This document shows, one piece after another, positions 19,113-28,366 of a DNA stretch of 64,000 bases (positions are counted from its first letter, which is position 1; every line of letters starts with the position of its first letter). This DNA is from Gammaproteobacteria bacterium (GTDB lineage Bacteria > Pseudomonadota > Gammaproteobacteria > Pseudomonadales > Cellvibrionaceae): assembly GCA_004172865.1 (NCBI GenBank), contig SEBV01000006.1, positions 124,001 through 188,000 on the forward strand. Direction: 5' to 3'. The translations under genes were made by a program, and so were the position numbers. The notes beneath the pieces were generated by a model. That model did no database searches. It worked only from the letters and a program-made list of their open reading frames with translations, and had not been told where the DNA came from.

Positions 19113-20948
19113 TTAGCCAAACGTAAACGAAAATGCTTGCGCGCCTTCATCTAAAAATTCAATCGTGAAGGTATGTTCTTTCACATCACCTTGTTGCCGA
19201 ATCAATTGATACAAGCGCTGCTCAGTAATTGTGCCCTCTCCGCCTGCGTTGATATCCATACCGTGACTGCTAGCAGGTACAACGCCATCTAATAACACGC
19301 GAAAGCGAACTGGTTTTCCATTTGGATTTGGGCCGAGCACCAGATGCAAATCGCGCGCCGAGAAACGAAATACTAATTTGCCTGTTGCAGCCGATAAAAC
19401 CGCTTTCTCTTTATCGACCAGCCAATTGCCTTCCAGTGCCCACTCGTTAAGTGTGAATTTGTACGGCAATTTATAGATTTTAGATTCGTCTGCAGCAAAA
19501 CCTTCTGGCGAACTAAAATGTTCAGCGCGCTCGTAACCTAAATAAGTTTCAGGCGATTTCACATTGGCTTCATCCGCCGCCGCTTGCACGCCGCTGGCTT
19601 TTACATTTTTACTCGCGGGTTCCGGTAGATTTTGCACACCAGCTTCAGTCAATAAATCGCGAATCGTTTGTTCCGATTCATCGTATTTTCCTTCGCCAAA
19701 ATGATGACTGCGAATTTTACCTTGAGCGTCGATAAAATAATGCGCGGGCCAATATTGATTATTAAAGGCCTGCCAAATGGCATAGTCGTTATCGAGCGCT
19801 ACGGGATAAGTCACGCCCAGATTTTTTACGGCGCGCTTCACGTTGCCTTCATCTTTTTCAAACGCAAATTCCGGCGCATGAACGCCAATCACCACCAAAC
19901 CGTAATCTTTATATTTGCCATACCACGTTTTGATATATGGCAAAGCGCGTAAGCAGTTGATGCAGGAGTAAGTCCAGAAATCAATTACCACCACTTTGCC
20001 GCGCAATTCAGCGGGTGTTAGCGGAGCCGAATTTAACCAGCTTGTAACGCCATCCAACGCAGGTACCTCGCCTTCGTTAGGTGCGCCATCCGTAGCTTTA
20101 CCGCTCATCATGGAATTAGTGCCGGACATAGATCCGGTCATTGAACCCGTCATAGATCCAGTCATCGCACCGCTCATTGCGCCCGTCATGGCACCACCAC
20201 TCATCGCCATGCTGCCATTATCAGGATTAGCCTCAGGATGAATTTTGTCGATTAAGGTCTGCTCAAGCTGAGTCGTACTGGAAGTCGATAAGCGCGTTAA
20301 CACGCTGGTATCCCAACCCATAAGAATCGCCACAACTGCTGCCAACACCGCAACACCTAAAATGCGACGGAACCATTCGCTCACACCGGGATTTTTCTTC
20401 AAACCCGCCAACAAACGACCACCGGCAAACATCGCAATTGCAAGAGAAAGTGCAGCGCCCGCCGCGTAGGCAAATAACAATAAAGTGGTTTGCGTATTCG
20501 GGCCGGAAATGGCCGCACCCGTTAATACCAAACCTAGAATGGGCCCTGCGCACGGCGCCCATAACAATCCAGTTGCAATACCTAATATGAAAGATGAAAA
20601 GCTTCCACCCGAAGAACCCGTTGCCGGCAACAAACGATTACCCAGCGACACAAAAGGCTTCGCCAACCAATCCGCCAGATGGCGCGATAATAAAGTCGCT
20701 GCAAAAGCCACCAATAAAACCAAGGCAAACACACGCCCATACTGATTAATGCGAACTGCCCAAGCGCCACCAACCGCCGCAAGTGTGGCGATACCAGCAA
20801 AAGTCAGCGCCATGCCGAGTAATAATGGCAACGTACTTTTAATAAAAGGCTGCCCAGCACGCGCAAACACAAAAGGCAAAACAGGCAAAATGCAGGGACT
20901 TAAAATCGTCAAAACCCCGCCTAAAAACACCAACAGCAGTAGCAGCAT
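19113..20948 (-). CDS. dipZ: DipZ-like thiol-disulfide protein: CcdA membrane domain, Met-rich linker, thioredoxin domain
   Basis: The 611-residue protein moves reducing power across the membrane. Residues 1-215 form a CcdA/DsbD-beta-like domain with the paired Cys19 (SPCILP) and Cys133 (APCAGP). Residues 245-283 are a linker with ten Met, six of them exactly every fourth residue (254-274). A TlpA/thioredoxin-like domain (about 295-435) has the redox site CINC (Cys329, Cys332). A C-terminal DipZ-type beta domain (about 490-611) ends the protein. The next genes are exported msrB and msrA, so this protein probably recycles them. The Met-rich linker is the odd feature: it may be a metal ligand or an oxidation target. 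Confidence 0.9.
   Translation of the reverse strand: MLLLLLVFLGGVLTILSPCILPVLPFVFARAGQPFIKSTLPLLLGMALTFAGIATLAAVGGAWAVRINQYGRVFALVLLVAFAATLLSRHLADWLAKPFVSLGNRLLPATGSSGGSFSSFILGIATGLLWAPCAGPILGLVLTGAAISGPNTQTTLLLFAYAAGAALSLAIAMFAGGRLLAGLKKNPGVSEWFRRILGVAVLAAVVAILMGWDTSVLTRLSTSSTTQLEQTLIDKIHPEANPDNGSMAMSGGAMTGAMSGAMTGSMTGSMTGSMSGTNSMMSGKATDGAPNEGEVPALDGVTSWLNSAPLTPAELRGKVVVIDFWTYSCINCLRALPYIKTWYGKYKDYGLVVIGVHAPEFAFEKDEGNVKRAVKNLGVTYPVALDNDYAIWQAFNNQYWPAHYFIDAQGKIRSHHFGEGKYDESEQTIRDLLTEAGVQNLPEPASKNVKASGVQAAADEANVKSPETYLGYERAEHFSSPEGFAADESKIYKLPYKFTLNEWALEGNWLVDKEKAVLSAATGKLVFRFSARDLHLVLGPNPNGKPVRFRVLLDGVVPASSHGMDINAGGEGTITEQRLYQLIRQQGDVKEHTFTIEFLDEGAQAFSFTFG
20106..20210 (-). repeat. Met-Thr/Ser-Gly tandem repeat coding region within dipZ
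   Basis: This part of dipZ encodes about 35 residues of repeating units such as MTGS, MTGA and MSGA. Six consecutive methionines are spaced by exactly four residues. The DNA repeats (ATGAC(T/C)GG-type units) vary at third positions, so the pattern looks kept at the protein level. Confidence 0.85.
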
Positions 20949-21207
20949 TGAAAGTTCTCTCTCGATTTTTAATAGAAGGCTTAACTTGGATGAGCGAAAT
21001 ACGAAATTGTTACAAACTTATCGCAAATAAACACTAATTAGGATTGTTGCAGTCGCGAAAGGTTTATTGGGCATGATAATGGAATGTTCAATGCAGTCGT
21101 TAAAATGAATAGTTTTTATGTGCAATGATTTGTTGATGGTCAATCAATATGACTACGCGGGGCGATATTCACCAAGGCGCAAGTTATAATTTCGTGGCGA
21201 ATAAATC
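20949..21207. other. Intergenic region upstream of dipZ
   Basis: About 260 AT-rich bases between the VOC gene stop and the dipZ start should hold the dipZ-msrB-msrA promoter. A TTGCGA hexamer is visible on the minus strand near 21020-21025, but no convincing -10 box at standard spacing was found. No RNA gene or small ORF with good support was seen. Confidence 0.4.
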
Positions 21208-21603
21208 TTAAACTTGCTTACCTTCAACAGTTGCATCGAAGCGGCTGTAATATTTAAATTCCAATAAATTCCCCGCAGGGTCTTTCAACAAAAACTTACC
21301 AGCTTCGAGCGGAGTTCCTTCATCTTTCAACGTCGGCTTCATTTCAAAAGTCACTCCATGCTGAGAACATTTTTCTGCAACACCTAACCACTCTTCCTTG
21401 CCAAGAATTGGGCCAAAGTGATCAAGAGCTTTGGCAGACACAAACTCATTTTCCTGATGAATCGCGAGCTGATGCCCGAAGAAAATAATATCAATCCAAC
21501 CACCCGAATCTCGTCCGAGCGAACAACCAAGAATATCCAGATAAAACGATTTGGCTGATGCTAAATCCGGAACCACAAACGAAAGATGAAATGGTTTAAT
21601 CAC
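21208..21603 (-). CDS. VOC (glyoxalase/bleomycin-resistance/dioxygenase) superfamily protein
   Basis: The 131-residue product has the paired beta-alpha-beta-beta-beta modules of the VOC fold: FHLSFVVPDLASAKSFYLDILGC at the start (hallmark FVVPDLASAKSFY) and KDPAGNLLEFKYY near the end. Likely metal ligands are His6, His53 or so, and a Glu in the last module. Substrate is unknown. The start is GTG at 21603, with AGGAG 5 bases before it. It is followed by dipZ and preceded by an O-methyltransferase on the same strand, with no obvious link to either. Confidence 0.8.
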   Translation of the reverse strand: MIKPFHLSFVVPDLASAKSFYLDILGCSLGRDSGGWIDIIFFGHQLAIHQENEFVSAKALDHFGPILGKEEWLGVAEKCSQHGVTFEMKPTLKDEGTPLEAGKFLLKDPAGNLLEFKYYSRFDATVEGKQV

Positions 21604-21662
21604 AATTGCTCCTGCTGGAAAGTTTGCGTCAGTGCGCGTGACACCAAGATTACCGTAGGACC

Positions 21663-22247
21663 TTACACTTTGGAAGCCAAAAACTCTCCCTTACCAATTG
21701 GTAACAACGACGTAATAAATGCATCATCTTCACGAACAGCTTTTATGAAAGATTCTAACTCTGCAGCGTGAGATATCGCATTATCGACAACCAAAAGACC
21801 ACCAGTGCGCAAACTGCGTTTTATATGCGGCCACCAATTTATATAATCAGAACGATTTGAATCTAGAAAAATAAAGTCCGTTTCATTCTCAATATAAGTA
21901 TCCAAAATTTGGGCGGCATCGCCATGAATTTGCTGAATGTATTTTTGAAGCCCAGACTTTAAAAAATTCTCTCGCGCTAAAGAAATTTTATACTCGGAAT
22001 ATTCAATAGTTTTCACTTGCCCATTTGTTTTTGATGCTCCCTGAGTTAGCCAAAGTGTCGAATACCCATTAGACGTACCTATCTCCAAAATATTTTTAGC
22101 GTTCATAGCATTAACTAAAACTAATAAAAACTCGCCCGTATCACGGGTGATATTAAGCATTTTTTGCGAACGATCATTATTTGATATATCGTTGGCATCA
22201 CCAAATAATTCAAGATCTTTTAGCAATGCCGCTAACTCTGATGTCAT
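21663..22247 (-). CDS. O-methyltransferase family (SAM-dependent) protein
   Basis: The 194-residue protein resembles class I SAM-dependent O-methyltransferases of the catechol/caffeoyl-CoA type (PF01596). The NILEIGTSNGYSTLWL motif is the SAM-binding loop, TIEYSEYKISLARENF is motif II, and FIFLDSNRSDYINWW carries the metal-linked Asp. The ATG at 22247 has GGAGAGG close upstream and is preferred over a start at 22283. Substrate cannot be told from sequence; ORFs around it give no pathway context. Confidence 0.82.
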   Translation of the reverse strand: MTSELAALLKDLELFGDANDISNNDRSQKMLNITRDTGEFLLVLVNAMNAKNILEIGTSNGYSTLWLTQGASKTNGQVKTIEYSEYKISLARENFLKSGLQKYIQQIHGDAAQILDTYIENETDFIFLDSNRSDYINWWPHIKRSLRTGGLLVVDNAISHAAELESFIKAVREDDAFITSLLPIGKGEFLASKV

Positions 22248-22324
22248 CGTTCCCTCTCCATGTTTAAAATGCCTTTTCGGCACCCGTTTAAACTAATTAC
22301 TTAAAAATAATTTTATAGATGCGA

Positions 22325-23347
22325 TCATAAATTTTCGTTAAGCATTGGAAAATCGCGTTGGTGCCAAACTGGATATGGAATCGGTGTTGCGCTTGCAAGG
22401 TCAAGCTGTGAAATCTGTTCAGAGGTAAGCGTCCAACCTACTGCGCCTATATTTTCGAGTAGCTGTGCTTCATCGCGTGCGCCTATAATCACGGTGGAAA
22501 TGGTTCGGCGCGTTAGCAGCCAATTCAGTGCAATTTGTGGAATAGTTTTGCCGGTTTCGTTGGCGATGGTGCGTAACACATCGACAATACGAAACAATCT
22601 TTCCGGTTCATAGTGTGGGCCGGTTCCCGCGATATCATGGGCGCGAGTTCCGGGTTTTGCAGGCGTATCTCTGGTTATTTTTCCGGTAAGTTTTCCCCAT
22701 CCAAGTGGACTCCACACTACTGCGCCTATGCCCTGATCCTCGCCTAGCGGCAGCAGTTCCCATTCGTAATCGCGGTTCAGCAGCGAATAATAAACCTGAT
22801 GCGCAACATGGCGTGCGTAGCCATAACGGTCCGCAACCGCTTGCGATTTCATTAGATGCCAACCACTAAAATTGGAGCCGCCGATGTAGCGGACTTTTCC
22901 GGCTCGAACCAAATCGTCCAACGCAGACATAGTTTCTTCAACGGGCGTGTTGTAATCCTGTCCGTGCAATTGAAGTAGATCGATATAATCGATGCCCAAT
23001 CTTTTCAAAGATTTTTCAACCGCATCGATAAGATGTTGGCGCGACGAACTGAAATCATTTGCGCCATCACCCGTTGGGAAAGTTACTTTGGTGGAGACAA
23101 GCACGCGATTACGTTTAGCTTTGATGGCACCACCGAGAATTTCCTCTGCTAGGCCGTCTGAATAAACATCTGCTGTATCAAACATGGAAACGCCGTGATC
23201 CAGGCAAATATCGATCAACCTGGATGCACCATCCGAATTAGTACTGCCCCACGCTTTGAAAAAGTCGTTGCCACCACCAAAAGTCGCTGTGCCGAAGCTG
23301 AGTGCTGGTACGCGTAAACCTGATTTACCTAAACGCCGATGTTCCAT
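22325..23347 (-). CDS. Aldo/keto reductase
   Basis: This is a 340-residue NADPH-dependent oxidoreductase of the aldo/keto reductase superfamily with a TIM barrel. The catalytic tetrad is visible: Asp in FDTADVYSDG, the following Tyr, Lys in VLVSTKVTF and His in DLLQLHGQD. The C-terminal IGARDEAQLLENIGA is the cofactor-binding segment. It resembles the YajO/YhdN group of unspecific reductases. The ATG at 23347 has GGAG at 6 bases; an upstream start at 23401 lacks support. It appears monocistronic. Confidence 0.9.
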   Translation of the reverse strand: MEHRRLGKSGLRVPALSFGTATFGGGNDFFKAWGSTNSDGASRLIDICLDHGVSMFDTADVYSDGLAEEILGGAIKAKRNRVLVSTKVTFPTGDGANDFSSSRQHLIDAVEKSLKRLGIDYIDLLQLHGQDYNTPVEETMSALDDLVRAGKVRYIGGSNFSGWHLMKSQAVADRYGYARHVAHQVYYSLLNRDYEWELLPLGEDQGIGAVVWSPLGWGKLTGKITRDTPAKPGTRAHDIAGTGPHYEPERLFRIVDVLRTIANETGKTIPQIALNWLLTRRTISTVIIGARDEAQLLENIGAVGWTLTSEQISQLDLASATPIPYPVWHQRDFPMLNENL

Positions 23348-23628
23348 AATTACTCCGCTAATAATGTGTTTGTATATGCTAAATGCAGATTCGCATGACA
23401 TGGATAAGAATTGAGTAGTACGATTTTATGTGGAAGTAGGATAAGGATTGTTTCGAAATTATCGCGCGAATATTCCAGGGATATTCTTTGTCGCGATGGA
23501 AAATTAATTCCGAATCCTGATATTAATGAATACGCAAGTCAAGTAGCTTGTTAATGGCTGAGGTGCGTCTTTGATATTGTTTGGACTGCGGAATTTTAGC
23601 AAAAAGAATTTCACTTCTTTACCAAGGT
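23348..23628. other. Intergenic region with nested inverted repeat
   Basis: About 280 bases separate the aldo/keto reductase start from the di-haem protein stop. A two-part palindrome lies at 23461-23497: outer arms ATCGCG and CGCGAT, inner arms GAATAT and ATATTC. No T-run follows on the minus strand. It is either the 3' hairpin of the TonB operon or an operator for the aldo/keto reductase gene. Confidence 0.5.
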
Positions 23629-24975
23629 TTAGAGCGACAGCAAAAATGTTTCAAAAGCATCACGCTTAACGCGAGATAATGCTGCAAACTTCTCACGTGA
23701 AATCTTAGCTTCACCGTCGTGCCATAAAATGGCTTCAGTTAAGGTGCGGGCACGGCCATCGTGTAAGTAAGATTGGGATTCGCTAATTAATTGCGTAAGG
23801 CCAATTCCCCACAGTGGCGTCGTGCGCCAATCGCGGCCAGATGCGCCGAAGTCTTCGCGATTATCCGCAAGCCCCGAGCCCATGTCGTGAATTAATAAAT
23901 CAGTGTAAGGATGAATTTCCAATTCCGATAAATGCGGTAACTGATTATTTTTTTCGGTATGCAATGTTTCGCGGTGACATTGTGCACAACCAATTTCGCG
24001 AAATATTGTTTCTCCTTTTTGTACGACTGGATCATCAGAATTGCGGCGTGCAGGCGCAGCCACATCCAAAAAATAAAATTCTACATCGGCTAATTGCGCA
24101 TCACTAAATTCAGGATTATTTCCGCTAGGCGCTTTTAAACATTCAACTTGCAAAGGCATGCAATTTTCGTTGGGATGTAAATGGGAAGTAATTCCTAGAT
24201 CGCCAATTAAAGCATCCAGAATTTGCGTGCGAATGCTGGGGTTATTGGCTTTTAATCCAAAACGTCCTACTGCAATTTCTTGTGTCTCTGCATTCCATAC
24301 CCAATTGATTTTTCCTTTTACACCATTTGACTTAACGTCTTTTTCAAAGTTTTCCAAATCGGTTTGTGCAACTGATTGCAATAACCCTAAACCAAAAACC
24401 GGCGAACCCACACGCATTGAGGTTTGTACTTTATCCAATGGTCCGTAGTGTAAATCGTAAAAACTCAATAACGGCTTGCGCATGGGCACGCGTGTGCCAG
24501 CCGCAAGTGCCATTTCAAATTCTTGCCATTTAATGGAAGCAATGCCCTCGCCTGGAACACCGGGTACGCCTTCTTCATTTAATTGATTACCGTAAATTGG
24601 ATGTGGTTTTGGTGCGCTGTGTTCATCTTTACCTGCAACCGATAAACGAACCAACATAGATTGCATTCGCTCAGTTTCATTTTCGGGCGCGCGGCCACGG
24701 CCATTTTTGGGATGGCAGGATGCGCACGAAATGCGATTGTAAAGCGGCCCTAAACCTACAAGAGTGTCTTTGGCAGGTGCGACTACCCAGCTTTGGCGAA
24801 ATAAACTGCGGCCACGAAAAAAGCTTTCGAGCTCATCTGTTGAAAGCCCTGCAAGTGGTTGACCAAAAGCTTCGCGTCCTTGCACTGGCGTGCGCTCATC
24901 GGCGATTGCCGAAACGCAAACTATTAAGATCAACAACGAACAGACCATTGTTGACCTAATTGTAGCAGTGATCAT
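23629..24975 (-). CDS. Di-haem cytochrome c oxidoreductase (DHOR/COG3488 family)
   Basis: The 448-residue exported protein belongs to the di-haem family often annotated as putative thiol oxidoreductase or peroxidase. A signal peptide (1-25, ending AIA) is followed by two c-type haem sites, CASCH (Cys84-His88) and CAQCH (Cys330-His334). The conserved HDMG, FRTTPLWG-like (DWRTTPLWG) and YLHDGRARTLTEAILWHDGEA motifs follow. Its start overlaps the stop of the upstream binding-protein gene by ATGA, so they are translationally coupled. Proteins of this family are often found with iron-uptake lipoproteins, which fits the TonB receptor here. The electron partner is unknown. Confidence 0.87.
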   Translation of the reverse strand: MITATIRSTMVCSLLILIVCVSAIADERTPVQGREAFGQPLAGLSTDELESFFRGRSLFRQSWVVAPAKDTLVGLGPLYNRISCASCHPKNGRGRAPENETERMQSMLVRLSVAGKDEHSAPKPHPIYGNQLNEEGVPGVPGEGIASIKWQEFEMALAAGTRVPMRKPLLSFYDLHYGPLDKVQTSMRVGSPVFGLGLLQSVAQTDLENFEKDVKSNGVKGKINWVWNAETQEIAVGRFGLKANNPSIRTQILDALIGDLGITSHLHPNENCMPLQVECLKAPSGNNPEFSDAQLADVEFYFLDVAAPARRNSDDPVVQKGETIFREIGCAQCHRETLHTEKNNQLPHLSELEIHPYTDLLIHDMGSGLADNREDFGASGRDWRTTPLWGIGLTQLISESQSYLHDGRARTLTEAILWHDGEAKISREKFAALSRVKRDAFETFLLSL

Positions 24976-26348
24976 CGCGGGAATTTTTCCAATAAAGCTT
25001 TCGCTGTGGCTATACGTTTATCGGTATTAACTTGCCAGGATTTTTCCAAATCGCTTAAACCAGATTGCGCACCTTCGACACGGTCGCGAAATTGCCTTTG
25101 CAAATCGGCATTTGCAGCTTGCGATTCTGAAAGCGGAACCACACTTAACACATCACGCACTTGTGCAATAATTTTCTGTTGTTTTTTAGCGATGGATTTT
25201 TTTGCTGAAACATTTTTCTCAAAAGATTTTAGCTGCGCCCATAACTCAACTTGCTCGTCATGACGATAACCCAACTGCTGATTAAACAATGAAGTCACCA
25301 CACCCAAACGATTGCGACCTTTATCATTGTCGTAATCCAACTCACCGCGTGCGGCGGCTTCGAAGGGGCGATAATAAGAAGCGTCGAGTTTTTCATAAGC
25401 GCTCGGCAATACCGGCAGCTTGCGAATATCTGCATGAGTCAGAATCAATTGGCCTTGCTGCGATAACACAAACTCCGCAAACGTTTTTGCACCGTCAAGA
25501 TTAGGTGCACTCGCGGTGATAGCTACATGGCCGGGATTAATGCCGCTGTAATTGGGGTAGGAAAACGTTAAAGGCGCACCGTTAGCGATTGCGGAAACCA
25601 CAAAAAAATCTATGGATAAACCGACTGCAAATTTTCCTGCACCAACATCATCGCCCACAAAGCTCGCACCTTGTCCCATTAAAACTGATTGGCCGCTGAT
25701 TTCACTCCATAATGCCCAGCCATGCTCCCAACCGTAGCCTTGTAATAAAATATCAATCAACACAGGTGCATAACCGACCTTTGATGGATCAGGCAATGCA
25801 ATTTGGCCTGCAAACTTTGGATCAGTAAGGTCACGCCAGTCCTTCGGTGCAGCAACTCCTAGCTTATTCAGTGCGGCTGTATTTAGTGCAAAACCATAAG
25901 CGGCCATTTCTGTTGCTATATAAAAATTATCAGCATCGCGCAAATGTGTTTGGCCAATTTTTGCGGGCAAATCTTTTGCAAATAGCGACGAATTATCAAT
26001 ATCCAATTTACGCAATGCACTTTCTGCTTTCAACCGCGCAAAGGTTCGTGGCGACGCAGACCAATAAACATCGACACCACTTTGCTGAGGTTTTAGCAAA
26101 TAGGGCAGCGCATCATTCGGCATGCGCCAAATAATTTGCATGCGATATTGCGGATAAGCTTTTTCAAAGGCGGCTTCAATGCGCGATGTCACTTCAGAGG
26201 AATAGCTGGTCACAACAACGACCGGTTTTTTCTCATCTGCATGGGATGATGCAGCAATCAGCATCCCCAGGACTGCGAACGATGTTAAAAATCTGCGGTG
26301 ATTGCAATTGCTTAAATTGAAGACGCATAAATTGAATATTGATTTCAT
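24972..26348 (-). CDS. Periplasmic substrate-binding protein, Fe3+/FbpA-like, with helical C-terminal extension
   Basis: The 458-residue protein has a signal peptide (about 1-37) and a class II periplasmic binding domain (about 40-345) like AfuA/FbpA iron-binding proteins (COG1840). The opening VVVVTSYSSEV strand, LLKPQQSGVDVYWSASP and DWRDLTDPKFAGQIALPDPS are characteristic. An extra 110 residues (346-458) are rich in Lys, Gln and Glu and look like a helical bundle or coiled coil. No permease or ATPase gene is adjacent; the partners are a TonB receptor 11 bases upstream and a di-haem cytochrome that overlaps its stop. The ligand may be ferric iron or a complex of it, but this is inference. 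Confidence 0.83.
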   Translation of the reverse strand: MKSIFNLCVFNLSNCNHRRFLTSFAVLGMLIAASSHADEKKPVVVVTSYSSEVTSRIEAAFEKAYPQYRMQIIWRMPNDALPYLLKPQQSGVDVYWSASPRTFARLKAESALRKLDIDNSSLFAKDLPAKIGQTHLRDADNFYIATEMAAYGFALNTAALNKLGVAAPKDWRDLTDPKFAGQIALPDPSKVGYAPVLIDILLQGYGWEHGWALWSEISGQSVLMGQGASFVGDDVGAGKFAVGLSIDFFVVSAIANGAPLTFSYPNYSGINPGHVAITASAPNLDGAKTFAEFVLSQQGQLILTHADIRKLPVLPSAYEKLDASYYRPFEAAARGELDYDNDKGRNRLGVVTSLFNQQLGYRHDEQVELWAQLKSFEKNVSAKKSIAKKQQKIIAQVRDVLSVVPLSESQAANADLQRQFRDRVEGAQSGLSDLEKSWQVNTDKRIATAKALLEKFPR

Positions 26349-26359
26349 CGCACCGCCCC

Positions 26360-28366
26360 TTACAAGCTGTACTTAAATTGTAAAAAGTAAGTGCGCCCAG
26401 CTTCAGGAAAACCTTCAGTGTATTCGTACAAGCGATCAAACATATTACGCACGCCGGCTTCTACTAACAATTTTTCATCGGCGAAACGATAGCCAGTTTT
26501 TAAATTAGCAATACCGAATCCACCAGTTTGTTGCACGCCATTGGTGGTTGTGTAGCGCGATGAAGATGCTTCAAAACTGGCGGTGGCATTCCATGTAGGT
26601 GTGATATGCCAAACCGCATCGCCCACAAACTTATGGCGCGGCGTATCAATAAGATGAACTGCAGAATCGCTAAGATTTTTACGATCAAGATACGAGTAAG
26701 CCGCGCCAATATTCAAGCTGCCAAAATCGGCGCGCACGCTAGTATCAACGCCATCCACATCAACCTTGCCGATGTTTTGCATTTGTGAACACGGCGGTGT
26801 TGAACATGCACTCGCAGGAATGCTAACGACTTGAATTAAATCAGTCACATCCGAATGGAAAACGCTGATATTTACATGCAGCATTTTGTAGAAAGTATCT
26901 TCATAGCCAATATCGTAATGCAATGCGCTTTCTGCTTTTAGATCAGGGTTAGGAAGCGCTGTGCCCATGCGGTAGGAGTAGCGATCTTTAATCGTGGGGA
27001 AGCGGCTTTTTTGCGCAATAGTGAAATGGATTTTTCCAGTGTCAGTTATTTTATCGAACAAACCGAGTGTTGCATTGTTCGCGTTGCCTTCACCTAATTT
27101 AAAATCAGAAATAACTTTGGTTTTTGTATTGTAGTCTTCTGCTTGTAAACCATCGCGCCAATCATGTGATACGCCTGCAACCAAGGATAAATCGTCAGTA
27201 AAGTTGTGCGTATCTTCGAGCGCTATGGATTGCGTACGATCTTCATCACGACGAATTGGCTCACCTAAATTGTGCTCGCGGTGCAAATCTTCTTTCCAGT
27301 GATAGGCTGATTTCAAAATATTTTTATCGCCGAGCTGGAAGTCAACTTCAACACTTGCGCCGTTGGTGTAGTCGTCGTACCAACTTTGAAATGAAGATGC
27401 TTTTTTCTGTGTGCTATAAGTTGCGTCATCCCACGCGAAAAGTGAGTTGCCGTAAGTATCGTGAAAGGCTCTTACTTTTAATGTAGCTATGCCAATTTCA
27501 GTACTGGAAATGTAGTACAGACTGTCTTTATCCCAATAGGGCCAAGTCCAATAACGTGGCGTTACGCCCGCAACAGAACCAGCGTAAGGTGGTGTACCCT
27601 TTTCACCGTGCTGAGAAATATAATTGAGACTATATTCGTCAGTGTCATTGGGCGTTAATGCAATTTTTAAATTGTATTTGCGATCCGTTGTTGCGCTGTT
27701 ATCGCGACGATCACCGTCTTCACCTTTTGCGGGTACGAAATCATCTGGCAGCTGATAATAATCTTGTTTGAGATAAGACAAACCTGCTTGCACATACCAA
27801 CTACCTTGATTGCTGCCGATATTGGTGTAAATACGATTACCATTATTATCGCCATCATTAGTTATTGTTGAACCGCCACCAATCTCGCCTTCGAATGTTT
27901 TTGATGGACGACGGCTCACTAAATTAATTGCGCCGCCTAATGTATTGGGGCCGTAAATTAACGAACTAAAACCTTTGGCAACATCTATACGTGCAAGATC
28001 AAATGTATTAAAACGGCCTAAATCCGCATAGCCATCGTAAGGAACATACACAGGAACTCCATCTACAAACACTGGAACCTGACGCAAATCAAAACCGCGC
28101 ACGTAAACCATTTCTTCATTGCGCGCGCCGACCTTGCTAATGCTAATTCCGCTTAAGGTATTCAGCGCTCCGCCCACAGTTTCTTTGTCATAAGCACGAA
28201 TTTTTTGGGTGTCGATACTGTTATCCGCATCGCCGCTTTTATCCAGTGCATTGGCTGTGACTACAACCGTGCCGAGCGTGAACTCATTTTCCTCCGCAAA
28301 CGCGAATTCTGCCTGTACGCAAAATGGTATAAGTGCGATAAGTGAAGGGACTAATATTTTGTGCAT
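26360..28366 (-). CDS. TonB-dependent outer-membrane receptor
   Basis: This 668-residue receptor imports a ligand across the outer membrane with energy from TonB. A signal peptide (1-24) is followed by a TonB-box-like FTLGTVVVTA segment and a plug domain (about 40-160, with VYVRGFDLRQVPVFVDGVPV and YGPNTLGGAINLVSRRP). The 22-strand barrel ends in a terminal YSL-type strand. The ATG at 28366 follows AGGAG at 6 bases. It starts a three-gene operon with an FbpA-like binding protein and a di-haem cytochrome. The ligand is probably a siderophore or another metal complex. No clear Fur box was found upstream. Confidence 0.92.
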   Translation of the reverse strand: MHKILVPSLIALIPFCVQAEFAFAEENEFTLGTVVVTANALDKSGDADNSIDTQKIRAYDKETVGGALNTLSGISISKVGARNEEMVYVRGFDLRQVPVFVDGVPVYVPYDGYADLGRFNTFDLARIDVAKGFSSLIYGPNTLGGAINLVSRRPSKTFEGEIGGGSTITNDGDNNGNRIYTNIGSNQGSWYVQAGLSYLKQDYYQLPDDFVPAKGEDGDRRDNSATTDRKYNLKIALTPNDTDEYSLNYISQHGEKGTPPYAGSVAGVTPRYWTWPYWDKDSLYYISSTEIGIATLKVRAFHDTYGNSLFAWDDATYSTQKKASSFQSWYDDYTNGASVEVDFQLGDKNILKSAYHWKEDLHREHNLGEPIRRDEDRTQSIALEDTHNFTDDLSLVAGVSHDWRDGLQAEDYNTKTKVISDFKLGEGNANNATLGLFDKITDTGKIHFTIAQKSRFPTIKDRYSYRMGTALPNPDLKAESALHYDIGYEDTFYKMLHVNISVFHSDVTDLIQVVSIPASACSTPPCSQMQNIGKVDVDGVDTSVRADFGSLNIGAAYSYLDRKNLSDSAVHLIDTPRHKFVGDAVWHITPTWNATASFEASSSRYTTTNGVQQTGGFGIANLKTGYRFADEKLLVEAGVRNMFDRLYEYTEGFPEAGRTYFLQFKYSL

